Part shown: positions 1 to 9,564 of the stretch, piece by piece | Layout of the letters: each line of letters starts with the position of its first letter | How positions within the stretch are numbered: position 1 is the stretch's first letter | NCBI GenBank assembly: GCA_012965425.1 | Contig: DTSI01000033.1 | Location: 1-39,435, forward strand | Length of the DNA: 39,435 nt | Direction of reading: 5' to 3' | Origin: Methylococcaceae bacterium | Lineage (GTDB): Bacteria > Pseudomonadota > Gammaproteobacteria > Methylococcales > Methylomonadaceae | Notes under the pieces: generated by a model | Seen by the model: only the letters and a program-made list of their open reading frames with translations | Told to the model about the DNA's origin: nothing | Databases searched by the model: none | Position numbers and translations under genes: made by a program

Positions 1-3
1 AAA

Positions 4-79
<76 letters not shown>

Positions 80-98
80 ACAAAGCTGATGGGGGCGT

Positions 99-127
99 AT
101 TAAACAATCCTTTTCAGTTTTAGTCAA
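99..127 (-). promoter_or_regulatory. Sigma-70 promoter of tRNA-Phe
   Basis: On the minus strand there is a -35 box TTGACT (122-127), a 17-base spacer and a -10 box TTTAAT (99-104). After it comes a GC-rich run (ACGCCCCC), resembling the discriminators of stable-RNA promoters under stringent control. Spacing to the tRNA 5' end at 79 is right for a short leader. Control by ppGpp is inferred from the discriminator only. Confidence 0.7.
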
Positions 128-313
128 GGCTAATTTATCCGGGAAGGAATCTATTTATTTTTTGTGAGCCTAAGTGGTTGTCATTATGAATGAATTTAGC
201 GGTTGATAATGATCGTTTTTTTGTGAGTGTTTAGCTAACTGTAATCAAGGCAAGCTTCAACGTTGAAATTCATGTAAAATCAGTCCTTTTTACTTTAGGT
301 AAATTTAACAGTT

Positions 314-862
314 ATGGTGGATTTTAAAGGAACAACGATTGTATCCGTGCGTCGCGGTGATCGAGTTGTTATTGGCGGTGATGGGCAGGTAACTTTAGGT
401 AATACGGTTATGAAGGGAAATGCGCGAAAAGTGAGGCGTTTGTATCATGACCAGGTGATTGCTGGATTTGCTGGGGCTACTGCCGATGCTTTTACGTTGT
501 TTGAGCATTTTGAAGGTAAACTGGAGAAGCACCGGGGAAATTTGACGCGTGCGGCTGTTGAAATGGCTAAAGACTGGCGAACGGATAGAGCTCTGCGACG
601 TTTAGAAGCACTATTGGCAATTGCTGATTCGAAGGTTTCATTGATAATTTCGGGAACAGGGGATGTCATTGAGCCGGAGCATAACCTAATCGCTATTGGC
701 TCTGGCGGACCTTACGCGCAATCAGCGGCGCGGGCACTGTTGGAAAATACAGAATTAAGTGCGCGAGAGATTGTGGAAAAATCCTTAACAATCGCGGGTG
801 ATATTTGTATTTATACCAATCATAATTTACGCATTGAAGAACTTTCAACGGAACAAGAGTAA
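314..862 (+). CDS. hslV: ATP-dependent protease subunit HslV (ClpQ)
   Basis: Proteolytic subunit of the HslVU (ClpQY) complex, a cytoplasmic proteasome-like threonine protease that degrades misfolded and regulatory proteins. The product has 182 residues, the usual size. After a six-residue leader (MVDFKG) comes TTIVSVRRG, whose first Thr should be the N-terminal nucleophile once the leader is removed. The [14 protein letters not shown] segment and the IGSGGPYA segment near residue 130 are typical of HslV. Its ATPase partner hslU starts ten bases after the stop, so the two are almost certainly co-transcribed. I looked for a sigma-32 promoter in 80-313 and found no convincing CTTGAAA/CCCATNT pair. 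Confidence 0.97.
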   Translation: MVDFKGTTIVSVRRGDRVVIGGDGQVTLGNTVMKGNARKVRRLYHDQVIAGFAGATADAFTLFEHFEGKLEKHRGNLTRAAVEMAKDWRTDRALRRLEALLAIADSKVSLIISGTGDVIEPEHNLIAIGSGGPYAQSAARALLENTELSAREIVEKSLTIAGDICIYTNHNLRIEELSTEQE

Positions 863-872
863 TTAATTTGCC

Positions 873-2192
873 ATGACACAGATGACACCGAAAGAAATTG
901 TACATGAACTTGATAAACATATTGTCGGCCAAGCTAATGCTAAACGGGCTGTTGCAATAGCACTTCGTAATCGTTGGCGGCGATTGTTAGTAGATTTAGC
1001 ATTGCGTGATGAAATAACCCCTAAAAATATTTTAATGATTGGGCCGACTGGCGTAGGGAAAACTGAAATTGCCCGTCGTTTAGCGCGGTTAGCTAATGCG
1101 CCTTTTATCAAAGTTGAAGCAACTAAGTTTACTGAGGTTGGTTATGTGGGGCGAGATGTTGAATCCATCATTCGTGACTTGGTCGATATGGCGGTTAAGA
1201 TGAACCGTGAGGCGGAGGTTAAGAAGGTTCAAAATAGGGCGCTTGATGCCGCTGAGGACCGAGTATTGGATATTTTATTACCCGCAGCGGATAACACGAA
1301 CCTATCGGCTTCAGAAACCGCGACGCGACAAAAGATGCGTAAGAAGTTAAGGGAGGGTGACTTTGATGAAAAAAATATTGAAGTGGATCTTCAGGAAAAG
1401 CATTTAGGTGTGGAAATTATGGCTCCTCCGGGCATGGAAGAAATGACCAATCAGTTACAAGGGATGTTCCAGAATATGCATGCGGGTAAAACCCAGTCAC
1501 GGAAATTGCGTATTAAAGATGCCATGCAACTGTTAAAGGATGAAGAAGCAAATAAAATGATTAATGAAGAAGAGCTGAAGAGGACGGCTGTTCGATTAGC
1601 AGAGCAAAACGGAATAGTTTTTATTGATGAAATCGATAAGGTTTGCAAACGTTCTGAAACGAGTGGGGGTGATGTTTCGAGAGAAGGCGTGCAACGAGAT
1701 TTACTTCCAATAGTTGAAGGCAGTACGGTCAATACTAAATATGGAATGATTAAAACTGACCATATTCTGTTTATCGCCTCGGGTGCTTTTCATCTGACTA
1801 AGCCGTCTGATTTGATTCCTGAGTTACAAGGTCGTTTCCCTATCCGTGTTGAACTAGAACCGTTATCGGTCGAGGATTTTGTTCGGATTCTAACGGAACC
1901 TGACGCTTCATTGACGGATCAATACAAGGCATTATTGGCGACAGAAGGGGTGGCGCTAGAATTTTCTGAAGATGGAATACAACGTATTGCAGAGATGAGT
2001 TGGCATGTTAATGAGACTACGGAAAATATAGGTGCGCGTCGGTTGCACACTGTTTTGGAGCGGTTGTTGGAAACAATTTCCTTTGAAGCGCCTGACTTAG
2101 TAGAAAGTAGCTTAACGATTGATGCAAATTATGTCGAACAACATTTGACGGCATTCGCTGAGGATGAAGATCTAAGCCGTTATATTTTGTAA
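873..2192 (+). CDS. hslU: HslU (ClpY) AAA+ unfoldase
   Basis: ATPase that unfolds substrates and threads them into HslV. The 439 residues match the family length. Visible motifs are Walker A GPTGVGKT (57-64), the pore loop GYVG (about 90-93), Walker [10 protein letters not shown] around residue 250, the substrate-gripping I domain between the two Walker motifs, and the C-terminal tail DLSRYIL that docks into HslV. The start codon lies ten bases after hslV and has no clear Shine-Dalgarno of its own, which suggests coupled translation. Regulation by heat shock is known for the family, but no promoter for it is visible here. Confidence 0.97.
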   Translation: MTQMTPKEIVHELDKHIVGQANAKRAVAIALRNRWRRLLVDLALRDEITPKNILMIGPTGVGKTEIARRLARLANAPFIKVEATKFTEVGYVGRDVESIIRDLVDMAVKMNREAEVKKVQNRALDAAEDRVLDILLPAADNTNLSASETATRQKMRKKLREGDFDEKNIEVDLQEKHLGVEIMAPPGMEEMTNQLQGMFQNMHAGKTQSRKLRIKDAMQLLKDEEANKMINEEELKRTAVRLAEQNGIVFIDEIDKVCKRSETSGGDVSREGVQRDLLPIVEGSTVNTKYGMIKTDHILFIASGAFHLTKPSDLIPELQGRFPIRVELEPLSVEDFVRILTEPDASLTDQYKALLATEGVALEFSEDGIQRIAEMSWHVNETTENIGARRLHTVLERLLETISFEAPDLVESSLTIDANYVEQHLTAFAEDEDLSRYIL

Positions 2193-2195
2193 CGC

Positions 2196-2233
2196 TGATT
2201 AACCGAGTCAACTTAATTAAGGTGAGTTAATCA
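2196..2233. repeat. AT-rich inverted repeat between hslU and ubiE
   Basis: TGATTAAC (2196-2203) and GTTAATCA (2226-2233) are perfect inverted arms. Inside them TCAaCTTAA and TTAAGgTGA continue the pairing around a CTTAATTAAG core, with a four-base bulge. No T-tract follows, so it is not a classic terminator. It could be an mRNA-end hairpin or a protein-binding site. Confidence 0.4.
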
Positions 2234-2291
2234 AGCTATTAACGTTGGTACAGTAAATGGGCAAGAGATAAATAAAAAGGAAATGAATTTG

Positions 2292-3041
2292 ATGAGTGAT
2301 GAAAAAACAACGCATTTTGGTTTTAAGCAGGTAAATACAGAAGACAAAGTCAGTTTAGTTAAAGATGTATTTGATTCTGTTGCTGATAAATATGATGTGA
2401 TGAATGATTTAATGTCCTTTGGAATTCACCGAGTATGGAAACGTGTCGCTGTGCAATTGAGTAATGTGAGAGAAGGGCAGCAGGTACTTGATTTAGCCGG
2501 GGGTACCGGTGACCTAACTACGCTATTTTCTAAACGGGTTGGACGCTCAGGCCGTGTGGTTTTATCTGATATTAATAGGGCAATGTTAGCCACGGGACGA
2601 GACCGAATGATTGATCGTGGGTTGGTTGAAAATATTCAATATGCTCAAATCAATGCGGAAAAACTCCCTTTTGATGATAATACGTTTGACTGTGTCTGTA
2701 TTGCCTTTGGTTTAAGGAATGTAACTGACAAGGCAGCCGCTTTGCAATCAATGCATAGGGTTTTAAAGCCGGGTGGCTGTGTGATTGTTTTAGAGTTCTC
2801 TCATCCTACCAATGATGTAGTGGGGAAAATGTATGATTTTTACTCGTTTAATCTATTGCCAGCAATGGGGCAAGTGGTGGCAAATGATGCGGATAGTTAT
2901 CGTTATTTAGCCGAGTCTATTCGTATGCATCCTAAACAAGATGAACTTAAAACGCTTATGGAAGAGGCGGGGTTGGAACGTTGTGATTATTACAATATGA
3001 CGCAAGGTGTGGTAGCGGTTCACCGTGGTTATAAATTTTAA
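2292..3041 (+). CDS. ubiE: Ubiquinone/menaquinone C-methyltransferase UbiE
   Basis: SAM-dependent methyltransferase that adds the C-methyl group to the benzoquinol ring in ubiquinone synthesis (and to demethylmenaquinone where present). It has the family N-terminus TTHFGFKQV, the segment [18 protein letters not shown], the SAM-binding glycine motif [12 protein letters not shown], and the C-terminal [17 protein letters not shown] and VAVHRGYKF. The ATG at 2292 was chosen because AGGAA at 2278-2282 sits nine bases away; an in-frame ATG at 2283 is too close to it. This gives 249 residues, near the E. coli 251. It is followed by ubiJ and ubiB. Confidence 0.96.
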   Translation: MSDEKTTHFGFKQVNTEDKVSLVKDVFDSVADKYDVMNDLMSFGIHRVWKRVAVQLSNVREGQQVLDLAGGTGDLTTLFSKRVGRSGRVVLSDINRAMLATGRDRMIDRGLVENIQYAQINAEKLPFDDNTFDCVCIAFGLRNVTDKAAALQSMHRVLKPGGCVIVLEFSHPTNDVVGKMYDFYSFNLLPAMGQVVANDADSYRYLAESIRMHPKQDELKTLMEEAGLERCDYYNMTQGVVAVHRGYKF

Positions 3042-3053
3042 CCATGTTTTATT

Positions 3054-3668
3054 ATGATTAAGGCGTTACTCACGGGTGTTTTAGAGCGGTTATTAGCACA
3101 ACTCTTGTCTTTAGATGTAGATATTGGGGTGTTATTGGCTCCATTGTCAGGAAAAGTCATTGCGGTCCATTTTCAACCAATTAATCAGACGGTCTTTTTC
3201 TGCCCGACAGAACAGAGTATTCAACTGGTAGGTGATTTTCATGGGGTCGTGGATACGCATATTGAAGGGTCGGTCTCAGCCATGGCATTAATGGCGTTAA
3301 ACACGCATGCCATGCGGTCTATTTTTACAGGGGATGTGAAAATTTCTGGCGATATGGCCGTTGGTCGTGATTTTCAACGGTTATTTAAACAATTAGACCC
3401 TGATTTTGAAGAGCGGTTATCACACTATACAGGCGATGTCGCAGCGCATCAGTTGGGGAACGTTGTTCGACGGAGTTATCACTACAAACGAGAGACATTG
3501 AAAACATTGCAATTAAATGTGACTGAATTTTTGCAAGATGAGACTCAGGATACGCCTTCTGGACCTGAAGTTGATGTGTTCTTTAAACAAGTCGATGATT
3601 TGCGATCTGATTTGGATCGGATGGTTTTACGCGTTAAAAGGTTACAAAGTAAATTCAAAGAAAAATAG
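3054..3668 (+). CDS. ubiJ: Ubiquinone biosynthesis accessory factor UbiJ (SCP2 domain)
   Basis: A 204-residue protein between ubiE and ubiB, the standard place for UbiJ. UbiJ is a lipid-binding scaffold of the Ubi metabolon and acts in aerobic ubiquinone synthesis. The N-terminal half fits an SCP2 sterol-carrier-like fold: alternating hydrophobic strands, and a GDMAVGRDFQRLFKQLDPDFE region typical in position of the family. The C-terminus (about 165-204) is charged and probably forms a coiled coil. The start lies 13 bases after the ubiE stop with no strong ribosome binding site. Identification rests on position and overall pattern rather than on a catalytic motif. Confidence 0.88.
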   Translation: MIKALLTGVLERLLAQLLSLDVDIGVLLAPLSGKVIAVHFQPINQTVFFCPTEQSIQLVGDFHGVVDTHIEGSVSAMALMALNTHAMRSIFTGDVKISGDMAVGRDFQRLFKQLDPDFEERLSHYTGDVAAHQLGNVVRRSYHYKRETLKTLQLNVTEFLQDETQDTPSGPEVDVFFKQVDDLRSDLDRMVLRVKRLQSKFKEK

Positions 3669-3731
3669 GCATCAGTTTTTTGGCAATCAAAATAACTGAT
3701 ATTGGTAATGATTAATAGTTAAGGACATTAC

Positions 3732-5384
3732 GTGATAAATCCCAAGCTGTTGGCTCGCTTGTTACATATTAATTGGGTTTTAATTTCCCATGGATTGGAT
3801 GAAGTGGTTGAAAAAACACACTTGTTTCGTCCGCTACGGTATTTAGTACAATTTAGTTCGAGTGTTTGGTCGGCGCGGCGACAGAAGCCGGTGGGACTAA
3901 GGATTCGTTTGGCGTTAGAAGATTTAGGCCCTATTTTTGTTAAATTTGGGCAGGCGTTGTCGACGCGAAAAGATTTGCTTCCAGAGGATATCGCAAACGA
4001 ATTAGTTAAATTACAAGATAAAGTTCCGCCTTTTTCAGTGACTGAGGCACGGCAAATAATTGAAGCCCAATTGGGATCCGCCATTGACGATGTTTTTTCA
4101 GAATTTGATAATGAAGTATTGGCTTCAGCATCGGTCGCTCAGGTACATGCAGCGAAATTAAAAACGGGTGAAGATGTTGTCGTTAAAGTTCTAAGACCGG
4201 ATATCGAGCAGCGCATACGGATAGATATTGGTTTGCTTTATGAGATCGCTCAATTAGCCGAGAAGTTTTGGCCTGAAGCAAAACGGTTGCGACCGGTAGA
4301 AGTGGTTGCTGAGTTTGAAAAAACCATACTGGATGAGTTGGATTTAATCAGAGAAGCTGGGAATGGGGCGAAATTACGTCGTAATTTCGAGAAATCGGAG
4401 ATTTTATATATTCCCAAAATCTATTGGCCCTATACGCGAACTAAAGTATTAGTGATGGAGCGTGTTTATGGCATTCCCATCGGTGAGATAGAGCGCATGG
4501 AAGAGGCCGGAGTTGATTTTAAAGAGTTGGCTGAACGGGGCGTTGAAATATTTTTTACACAGGTTTTCAGAGATAACTTTTTTCATGCAGACATGCACCC
4601 GGGTAATATTTTTGTCTCGCCACCGGCTAAATATACCGCTATAGATTTTGGTATTGTGGGGACGTTGAGCATATCTGATCAACGTTATTTGGCTGAAAAC
4701 TTTTTAGCTTTTTTTAATCGAGATTATTACCGTGTTGCTGAAATGCATGTGGCTTCGGGTTGGGTTCCGAGTACAACACGGATAGAGGAGTTTGAGTCAG
4801 CCATTCGAACGGTTTGTGAGCCTATTTTTGAGAAACCACTTAAAGAAATATCATTTGGATTGTTTCTTTTGCGGTTGTTTGAGACGGCGCGTCGGTTTGA
4901 TATGCAAGTGCAGCCGCAATTGGTCTTGTTGCAAAAGACATTATTAAATATTGAGGGTTTAGGGCGAGAGTTATACCCAGAACTGGATTTATGGCAAACA
5001 GCAAAACCCTTTTTAGAAGATTGGTTTAAGGAACGCTTAAGTCCAAAAGCAAAATTAAAGAAGGTGGTTGATAACATACCCTTGATGGCTGAGCAGTTAC
5101 CTGAAATTCCTGCTATGGCTTTTCGGGTTTTAGATGATGCGGGAAAAGGAAAATTACATGTTAATTTGACAGCTAAAGATTTAGCGAGTATTCGTAATCA
5201 TTTGATAGATAGTCAGCGTCGAATTGTTTCATCGGTTATGGGGGCAACCTTCATTTTGGTTGCGACAATGATAGGTCTTGCCGATTATGCTTTGTTGGTA
5301 AACGGTGATGATGCATCAGTATGGCCCTGGTTTTTGGTCGCGATTGGTGGAATCTTTTTTATGAGAGGCAATCAAAACAGTTAA
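3732..5384 (+). CDS. ubiB: Atypical kinase/ATPase UbiB (ABC1/ADCK/COQ8 family)
   Basis: Membrane-anchored UbiB-family ATPase needed for ubiquinone synthesis. The 550 residues include the family KxGQ-type motif [11 protein letters not shown] in place of a normal P-loop, the Ala-rich ASVAQVHAA nucleotide loop, [10 protein letters not shown] with the ATP-binding Lys, the catalytic segment [10 protein letters not shown], and the metal-binding AIDFG. Two transmembrane helices end the protein (about 497-545). The start is GTG at 3732, with AAGGAC five bases upstream. It closes the ubiE-ubiJ-ubiB operon; pgk follows 52 bases later. Confidence 0.96.
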   Translation: MINPKLLARLLHINWVLISHGLDEVVEKTHLFRPLRYLVQFSSSVWSARRQKPVGLRIRLALEDLGPIFVKFGQALSTRKDLLPEDIANELVKLQDKVPPFSVTEARQIIEAQLGSAIDDVFSEFDNEVLASASVAQVHAAKLKTGEDVVVKVLRPDIEQRIRIDIGLLYEIAQLAEKFWPEAKRLRPVEVVAEFEKTILDELDLIREAGNGAKLRRNFEKSEILYIPKIYWPYTRTKVLVMERVYGIPIGEIERMEEAGVDFKELAERGVEIFFTQVFRDNFFHADMHPGNIFVSPPAKYTAIDFGIVGTLSISDQRYLAENFLAFFNRDYYRVAEMHVASGWVPSTTRIEEFESAIRTVCEPIFEKPLKEISFGLFLLRLFETARRFDMQVQPQLVLLQKTLLNIEGLGRELYPELDLWQTAKPFLEDWFKERLSPKAKLKKVVDNIPLMAEQLPEIPAMAFRVLDDAGKGKLHVNLTAKDLASIRNHLIDSQRRIVSSVMGATFILVATMIGLADYALLVNGDDASVWPWFLVAIGGIFFMRGNQNS

Positions 5385-5436
5385 GTATTTTATTAGTAGA
5401 GAAATAAGTAGTTTTAATTATATTTTGAGGAAAGTA

Positions 5437-6609
5437 ATGTCAATTAAAAGAATGATCGATTTAGATTTATCGGGTAAACGGGTCTTAATAAGACAAGATT
5501 TAAATGTACCTATTAAGGACGGCATGGTTACCAGCGATATCCGTATACGCGCAAGTTTACCTACGATTGAAACTGCATTGGAAGCGGGTGCTGCTGTCAT
5601 TCTTTTATCGCATCTGGGACGTCCGGTAGAAGGCGAATATGATGAACGATTCTCATTAGCGCCTGTTGCTACGCATATGTCAACGTTATTGGGTCGACCG
5701 GTACGATTAAGGAAGGACTGGTTAGACGGTGTGGACGTCGAGCCGGGGGAAGTGGTTATCTGTGAGAATGTAAGGTTTAACGTTGGTGAGAAAGGTAATG
5801 CCATTGACTTAGGTCAGAAAATGGCTGCTTTATGTGATGTTTTCGTCATGGATGCTTTTGGAACGGCTCATCGCGCACAGGCATCGACGCATCGTGTTGC
5901 TGAGTTTGCACCACTGGCTTGTTCTGGTCCTTTATTAGCGAATGAATTAGAGGCGTTGGGAACCGCATTAGAGAACCCCGCTAATCCCTTCATTGCAATC
6001 GTGGGTGGATCAAAGGTTTCTTCTAAATTAACGGTGCTTGAGTCATTATCGGAGAAAGTGGATCAATTAATTGTTGGGGGTGGGATCGCCAATACTTTTA
6101 TTGCAGCGGCTGGTTTTGCTGTTGGGAAATCGTTGTATGAAGAGGACCTTATTCCAGAAGCAAAGAAATTAATGGCGCAAGCGAAAGAAAAAGGCGTTGA
6201 AATACCGGTTCCTGTCGATGTGGTTTGTGCTAAGGAATTTTCAGAAGATGCAGAAGCTTTTGTTCGTAAAGTAGCTGATGTTGAAGCCGATGATTTGATT
6301 TTAGATATTGGTCCTGAAACGGCAGCGCACTATGCTGAGTTATTAAAGACAGCAGGGACCATTGTCTGGAATGGCCCCGTCGGCGTTTTTGAAATTGAAC
6401 AGTTTGGTAAAGGCACTGAAACGATGGCCTATGCAATTGCAGCAGCAGATGCCTTTTCAATTGCGGGCGGAGGGGATACACTGGCAGCCATCGATAAGTA
6501 CGGTATTGCCGATCAGGTTTCTTATACTTCTACCGGTGGGGGCGCTTTTCTTGAGTTTTTAGAAGGGAAGGTATTACCGGCTGTTGAGATGTTAGAAAAG
6601 AGAAGTTAA
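5437..6609 (+). CDS. pgk: Phosphoglycerate kinase
   Basis: Cytosolic glycolytic and gluconeogenic enzyme that transfers phosphate between 1,3-bisphosphoglycerate and ADP. It has the family substrate motif [19 protein letters not shown], the CENVRF segment, [13 protein letters not shown], the hinge segment [22 protein letters not shown], and the C-terminal nucleotide loop [12 protein letters not shown] with [13 protein letters not shown]. The ATG at 5437 was chosen because GAGG (5427-5430) sits six bases upstream; an in-frame TTG at 5425 overlaps that site. The protein is then 390 residues, normal for bacteria. The neighbours (ubiB, rpoZ) are not a glycolytic cluster, so it probably has its own promoter in 5385-5430, but I cannot mark one. 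Confidence 0.97.
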   Translation: MSIKRMIDLDLSGKRVLIRQDLNVPIKDGMVTSDIRIRASLPTIETALEAGAAVILLSHLGRPVEGEYDERFSLAPVATHMSTLLGRPVRLRKDWLDGVDVEPGEVVICENVRFNVGEKGNAIDLGQKMAALCDVFVMDAFGTAHRAQASTHRVAEFAPLACSGPLLANELEALGTALENPANPFIAIVGGSKVSSKLTVLESLSEKVDQLIVGGGIANTFIAAAGFAVGKSLYEEDLIPEAKKLMAQAKEKGVEIPVPVDVVCAKEFSEDAEAFVRKVADVEADDLILDIGPETAAHYAELLKTAGTIVWNGPVGVFEIEQFGKGTETMAYAIAAADAFSIAGGGDTLAAIDKYGIADQVSYTSTGGGAFLEFLEGKVLPAVEMLEKRS

Positions 6610-6667
6610 ACGTTAGTGTTAAGTAGATATTTTAGAATTTAGAGTAATTATTATTTAAGGTGAGAAT

Positions 6668-6922
6668 ATGGCTAGAGTAACGGTTGAAGATTGTTTAGAA
6701 AAAGTAGGTAACCGATTTGATTTGGTGTTACTTTCAAGTAAAAGAGCACGTCAACTTATGGAAAATGCGGATCCTTTAGTTCCCAGAGAGCGTGATAAAG
6801 ATACGGTGGTCGCTCTTCGTGAAATATCAGCAGGACTGGTTAACGAAGAAAATGTTGACAGTTTTGAAGCCAAAAATATTGATTATGGCATCGCTGAAGG
6901 TGATAAGGAAACAACGGTATAA
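6668..6922 (+). CDS. rpoZ: RNA polymerase omega subunit
   Basis: Small subunit that helps assemble RNA polymerase and forms part of a ppGpp site. The 84 residues begin [20 protein letters not shown] and contain the family segments SSKRARQL and [11 protein letters not shown]. An AAGGTGAG ribosome binding site precedes the ATG. It is followed after 21 bases by spoT, as in E. coli, but the gmk gene that usually stands upstream is replaced here by pgk. Pairing with spoT places the omega subunit and the ppGpp enzyme in one transcript. Confidence 0.97.
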   Translation: MARVTVEDCLEKVGNRFDLVLLSSKRARQLMENADPLVPRERDKDTVVALREISAGLVNEENVDSFEAKNIDYGIAEGDKETTV

Positions 6923-6943
6923 GGGTCATCTTGAGGTGTATCG

Positions 6944-9121
6944 ATGAATATTCCAGCGACTGATTTGGCAGTAGACACAGAGTTGCCAGAAAATAAACTG
7001 GTTGCTGAATTATGCGAGAACCTTCGCCATTACCTAGAGCAAAGTCAGATAGAGGACGTGGTAAGGGCTTTTGAATACGCTCGTAAGGCACATCAAGAGC
7101 AATTCAGAAAAAGTGGTGAGCCCTATATTTGTCACCCGCTTTCAGTTGCATTGTCGCTTTCTGAAATGCGCATGGATGTTAATGGAATTATCGCGGCAAT
7201 ATTGCATGATGTCATTGAGGATTCGCCATCGACAAAGGACGAATTAGCCGCAGCGTTTAATGAAGAAGTTGCTGAATTAGTAGACGGCGTAAGTAAATTA
7301 GGGAAGATTGAAAATAAGAGTAGGCAAGAGACCAAAGCTGAAAGTGTACGCAAAATGATTCTTGCCATGGCTAAGGATTTGCGCGTTATTATGGTCAAAT
7401 TAGCGGATCGTTTGCATAATATGAAAACTTTAGGGGCTATGGAGCGTCATAAGCAACGTCTTATTGCCCGTGAGACACTTGATATTTATGTCCCGCTTGC
7501 GGATCGGTTAGGAATGAATGATATTCGGCATCAGTTGGAAATGCTGAGTTTCGCCTCATTATACCCCATGCGTAATCGGATTCTTGCTGAAGCAGTTAGA
7601 AAATCGAGAGGTAATAGAACACAGATTTTAAAAACAATTGAGAAATCAATTACCCATCGATTGAGTGAGTGTTCTTTAGCGGCTGAAGTCAATGGCCGCG
7701 AAAAACATCTCTACAGCATTTATAAAAAAATGCAGAAAAAGAAGATCTCTTTTTCTGATGTTTTTGACGTTTATGCCTTTAGAATTTATTGTCAGGATGC
7801 GGATGCCTGTTATCGAACATTGGGGATAATTCATAGTTTGTTTCGCCCGATTCCGGGTCGGTTTAAAGATTACATTGCCTTACCGAAGGCCAATGGCTAT
7901 CAGTCACTCCATAGTATTTTGGTCGGGCCTTATGGGATTCCGCTCGAGATACAAATCCGTACTTTTAAGATGCACCAATTATCTGAAACCGGTATTGCGG
8001 CGCATTGGTTATATAAAAAGGGGGATAAAAAAGCATCAGAATCCAAAGAATTGGCTAATGAGTGGTTGCGTGAGTTATTGGAATTACAAAAAACAGCAGG
8101 GGATTCGTTCGAGTTTATTGATAATTTGAAAGTTGATTTGTTCCCGAAAGAAGTTTTTGTATTTACACCGAGAGGGAGCGTTATTAAAATGCCGCGGGGC
8201 TCATGTATTGTCGATTTTGCTTATGCGGTTCATACGGATATAGGTAATAAATGTGTTTCAGCGCGAATTAATAGACGTTTGGTGCCCCTACAAACACAAT
8301 TAGAAAATGGCATGACAGTTGAAGTGGTTTCATCTTCTTGGGCCAAGCCAAATCCGATCTGGTTGAATTATGTTGTCACTGCAAAGGCGCGTTCTGCAAT
8401 ACGAACCTATCTTAAACATTTTAAAACAGGCGAGGCGATTAACCTCGGTAAACGGTTGTTTAAGCGAGAGTTAAAAGCAATAGGATTGACCAAGAAGTCA
8501 GTGTCGAGTGAGCAGTTAAATCAACTGGTCACTAATTTTTCTTTGGATAGTTTAGATCAGCTTTATGAGGCCATTGGGTTGGGTGATCGTATGCCTTTTG
8601 TCGTTGTTCAACGGTTGGTTGATTTAGCGGCCTTGGGTGAAATAGCACTGGCGTCATCAAAACAAAAAACGGATAGTCCGCTTATTATTAAAGGGACCGA
8701 AGGGATTGTTATTTCTTTACCCAAATGTTGTCGTCCGCTACCGGGTGACCCTATTATTGGCTATTTTAATCCAGGGCGAGGTATTGTCATTCATCGGCTT
8801 GAATGTAAAAACAGTAGTGATGATAGAAAAAAACAAAACCAGTGGTTGAATGTTGAGTGGAGTGACAAGGTTGCGGATAATGAGTTTTCTGCAGATATTC
8901 GGATTGAGTTATTAAATGAACGAGGCTCATTAGCAACGGTTGCTTCGACTATTTCTACAATGGACTCAAATATAGAGAATGTTAGAATTGTTGATCAAGA
9001 TGAACGCGTTTCGGTGGACTTAATAACGATCACGGTGTTGGACCGGGTTCACTTAGCGAATATTATCCGTAAATTGAGGAAACTATCTCTTGTCTTGAAG
9101 ATTATTCGAGTTAAGGTTTGA
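6944..9121 (+). CDS. spoT: Bifunctional (p)ppGpp synthetase/hydrolase SpoT
   Basis: Makes and degrades the stringent alarmone (p)ppGpp. The 725 residues contain an N-terminal HD hydrolase with intact metal ligands (His64, His88-Asp89, and the Asp in KLADRLHNMKTL). Next comes a synthetase domain (FDVYAFRIYC, RFKDYIALPKANGYQSLHS, LEIQIRT), a TGS domain (VFVFTPRGSVIKMPRGS), a helical/zinc-finger-like region with CCRPLPGD, and a C-terminal ACT domain. The intact HD residues favour SpoT over RelA. GAGGTG lies upstream of the ATG. It sits in the rpoZ-spoT-ridA-recG order seen in many gammaproteobacteria. Confidence 0.97.
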   Translation: MNIPATDLAVDTELPENKLVAELCENLRHYLEQSQIEDVVRAFEYARKAHQEQFRKSGEPYICHPLSVALSLSEMRMDVNGIIAAILHDVIEDSPSTKDELAAAFNEEVAELVDGVSKLGKIENKSRQETKAESVRKMILAMAKDLRVIMVKLADRLHNMKTLGAMERHKQRLIARETLDIYVPLADRLGMNDIRHQLEMLSFASLYPMRNRILAEAVRKSRGNRTQILKTIEKSITHRLSECSLAAEVNGREKHLYSIYKKMQKKKISFSDVFDVYAFRIYCQDADACYRTLGIIHSLFRPIPGRFKDYIALPKANGYQSLHSILVGPYGIPLEIQIRTFKMHQLSETGIAAHWLYKKGDKKASESKELANEWLRELLELQKTAGDSFEFIDNLKVDLFPKEVFVFTPRGSVIKMPRGSCIVDFAYAVHTDIGNKCVSARINRRLVPLQTQLENGMTVEVVSSSWAKPNPIWLNYVVTAKARSAIRTYLKHFKTGEAINLGKRLFKRELKAIGLTKKSVSSEQLNQLVTNFSLDSLDQLYEAIGLGDRMPFVVVQRLVDLAALGEIALASSKQKTDSPLIIKGTEGIVISLPKCCRPLPGDPIIGYFNPGRGIVIHRLECKNSSDDRKKQNQWLNVEWSDKVADNEFSADIRIELLNERGSLATVASTISTMDSNIENVRIVDQDERVSVDLITITVLDRVHLANIIRKLRKLSLVLKIIRVKV

Positions 9122-9155
9122 GCGTAATCGCTTCTAAGAACAGGAGATAAAGGCT

Positions 9156-9545
9156 ATGAAACGAGAAGTAATAACGACTAACCAGGCCCCTTTAGCCATA
9201 GGAACGTATTCTCAGGCTATTAAAGCTAATGGGATGGTTTTTATTTCAGGGCAGATTCCATTAGACCCGCAAACTATGTCTCTTATTGGCGGTGAAATTG
9301 AGAAACAGATTATTCAGGTTTTCAGTAATTTAAGAGCAATCACTCACGCAGCGGGTGGAGATTTGTCAGCTATTGTTAAGTTAACGGTCTTTTTAACAAA
9401 TTTAGATGATTTTGAGACGGTTAATAAGGTCATGGCCGTATTCTTTGCAACACCTTTTCCAGCCAGGGCTGTTGTGGGTGTAGCCGCACTACCGAAAGAT
9501 GTCAGTATTGAAGTTGATGCCATTATGGTATTAGCAGATTATTAA
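9156..9545 (+). CDS. ridA: RidA family reactive enamine/imine deaminase
   Basis: YjgF/YER057c/UK114 family protein of 129 residues. It hydrolyses reactive 2-aminoacrylate and other enamines released by PLP enzymes, protecting their targets. Hallmarks are the N-terminal QAPLAIGTYSQAI, VFISGQIPLDP, and the active-site Arg (Arg104) in PARAVVGVAALP followed by VSIEVDAI. A strong AGGAG lies upstream of the ATG. It sits between spoT and recG, with 34 bases before it and 19 after it, so it is probably co-transcribed with both. Confidence 0.95.
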   Translation: MKREVITTNQAPLAIGTYSQAIKANGMVFISGQIPLDPQTMSLIGGEIEKQIIQVFSNLRAITHAAGGDLSAIVKLTVFLTNLDDFETVNKVMAVFFATPFPARAVVGVAALPKDVSIEVDAIMVLADY

Positions 9546-9564
9546 TTTTTTATGTTTTGAGTGA

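Noticed and set aside
252-300. Sigma-32 promoter for hslVU (GTTGAAA at 262-268).
   Set aside because: Only the -35-like half is present; no CCCATNT-like box lies 13-17 bases downstream.
3671-3700. ATCAGTT/AACTGAT inverted repeat between ubiJ and ubiB.
   Set aside because: Only seven base pairs with a 16-base AT-rich loop and no T-tract; too weak to call.
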